Shown here piece after piece: positions 7,160 through 7,451 of a DNA stretch of 7,451 bases; position 1 is the stretch's first letter, and the number at the start of each line of letters is the position of its first letter. A program made the position numbers and the translations under genes. The notes under the pieces were generated by a model that was not told the origin of the DNA, did not search any database, and saw nothing but the letters and a program-made list of their open reading frames with translations. The DNA lies in contig OMXX01000157.1 of assembly GCA_900315105.1 (NCBI GenBank), positions 1-7,451 of the forward strand, in the 5' to 3' direction. This DNA is from an uncultured Prevotellaceae bacterium (lineage in GTDB: Bacteria > Bacteroidota > Bacteroidia > Bacteroidales > Bacteroidaceae).

Positions 7160-7201
7160 AGTAAAGGCTTGGGAAGAGGGGATTGATGGTGTTGTCATGG
7201 C

Positions 7202-7346
7202 TTTTGGACGTTATTGAGGCGGAGGGAACGACACAACTCCCTCTCCTTCTCCCTTTGGTGGGGGGGAAAGAAGAATTGTGAAACTCCCGTTCTGACATCC
7301 GCCTCCGTGTTTGAACTGCTGTTCGCAGAGAAGAAAGTCCAGAAAA
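7202..7346. repeat. Long imperfect palindrome, possible interspersed repeat or structured leader RNA
   Basis: Five pairs of complementary segments are nested in order: TTTTGGAC (7202-7209) with GTCC..AAAA (7337-7346, 2-nt insertion), GAGGCGGA (7216-7223) with TCCGCCTC (7298-7305), GAACG (7226-7230) with CGTTC (7288-7292), CACAA (7232-7236) with TTGTG (7276-7280), and CTTCTCCC (7246-7253) with GGG plus AGAAG (7264-7273). The 8-bp exact pair is the strongest. A small hairpin CTGC-TGTTC-GCAG (7316-7328) lies in the outer right arm. The pattern resembles palindromic interspersed elements or a folded 5' leader. No transposase or target-site duplication is seen. Confidence 0.55.
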
Positions 7347-7351
7347 ACCAT

Positions 7352-7368
7352 TAGGGGACGAACCCCTA
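7352..7368 (-). promoter_or_regulatory. Hairpin at the predicted 5' end of the glf operon transcript
   Basis: TAGGGG (7352-7357) and CCCCTA (7363-7368) pair exactly around a 5-nt loop (UUCGU in the transcript). The upper arm starts only 7 nt downstream of the predicted -7 element, so the RNA would begin almost directly with this stem. It could protect the 5' end or be read by an elongation factor. No U tract follows, so it does not look like a terminator. Confidence 0.55.
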
Positions 7369-7375
7369 TTCACTG

Positions 7376-7407
7376 CAAAAATACGAATTTATCTTGGGAT
7401 ATACAAA
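7376..7407 (-). promoter_or_regulatory. Bacteroidetes-type promoter for the glf operon
   Basis: On the minus strand TTTG (7407-7404) is followed after 20 nt by TATTTTTG (7383-7376). This fits the Bacteroidetes primary-sigma consensus (TTTG at -33 and TAnnTTTG at -7, spacing about 19-21) at every defined position. The surrounding DNA is AT-rich. The start of transcription would fall near 7369-7371, giving a leader of about 500 nt before glf. No inverted repeats of an invertible capsule promoter are visible on either side within the window. Confidence 0.65.
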
Positions 7408-7451
7408 TATTTTCCATAAATAATCAGTTATGAAAAATCTTTAGATCAATG

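Larger units (their letters stand above)
6872..7451 (-). other. 580-bp non-coding region upstream of glf: promoter and structured leader
   Basis: No credible gene is present. Open frames on both strands across 6900-7370 owe their length to the GC-rich array; because the unit is 22 bp, the same peptides (rich in Pro, Arg and Ala, or in Gly and Arg) recur in every frame, which is a sign of non-coding sequence. Reading toward glf the region holds a promoter, a 5' hairpin, a long imperfect palindrome, a hairpin, the nine-copy array and another hairpin. Nothing further is recognised between 7408 and 7451. Confidence 0.75.

Noticed and set aside
6868..7373. Several long open frames on both strands over the GC-rich array, giving Pro/Arg/Ala-rich or Gly/Arg-rich proteins
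   Set aside because: The same peptides recur in different frames because the 22-bp unit shifts frame each copy. GC-rich DNA has few stops, and no domain or conserved start is present.
7352..7407. Invertible (phase-variable) capsule promoter
   Set aside because: No pair of inverted recombinase sites flanks the promoter within the window and no site-specific recombinase gene is present; sequence beyond 7451 would be needed.

Overview
The window looks like part of a surface-polysaccharide (capsule or O-antigen type) biosynthesis cluster from a Bacteroidales bacterium, probably Prevotella-like. The reasons are the glycosyltransferase/flippase/UDP-galactopyranose mutase gene set, an AT-rich base composition with no clear Shine-Dalgarno sequences, and a good match to the Bacteroidetes-type promoter (TTTG, 20 nt, TAnnTTTG). 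The genus is inferred from protein style only. No rRNA, tRNA, CRISPR array or transposase gene was seen.

All genes lie on the minus strand and are transcribed from right to left. In order they are: a promoter near 7376-7407; a long non-coding leader (about 7370 to 6872); a frameshifted glf (UDP-galactopyranose mutase, 5715-6871); a Wzx-type flippase (4205-5674); a divergent GT-B-like putative glycosyltransferase (3080-4186); a 193-bp gap holding a strong hairpin; three GT-A family 2 glycosyltransferases (2014-2886, 1182-2006, 200-1177); and the first 67 codons of a further sugar transferase that runs off the left edge (1-203). Apart from the 193-bp gap, spacing is 40 bp or less, and the last two genes overlap as ATGA, so this reads as one operon.

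Together the genes would make and export a repeat unit. Glf would supply UDP-galactofuranose, five transferases would build the lipid-linked oligosaccharide on the cytoplasmic face, and Wzx would flip it. No Wzy polymerase, initiating sugar-phosphate transferase or chain-length regulator is in the window. Glf appears broken here: its FAD-binding N-terminus and its body are in different frames, separated by one missing C, and no ATG precedes the N-terminal part in its frame.

The most unusual part is the right-hand 580 bp, which carries no credible gene. From promoter to glf the transcript would contain a hairpin at its very 5' end, a long imperfect palindrome (7202-7346), a perfect hairpin (7144-7159), nine tandem copies of a GC-rich 22-bp unit (6944-7141) and another perfect hairpin (6925-6941). 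The repeat is C-rich in the RNA sense and lies in the leader of a capsule-type operon, so a role in transcription elongation or termination is worth testing. Open frames across the array are by-products of its composition, not genes.
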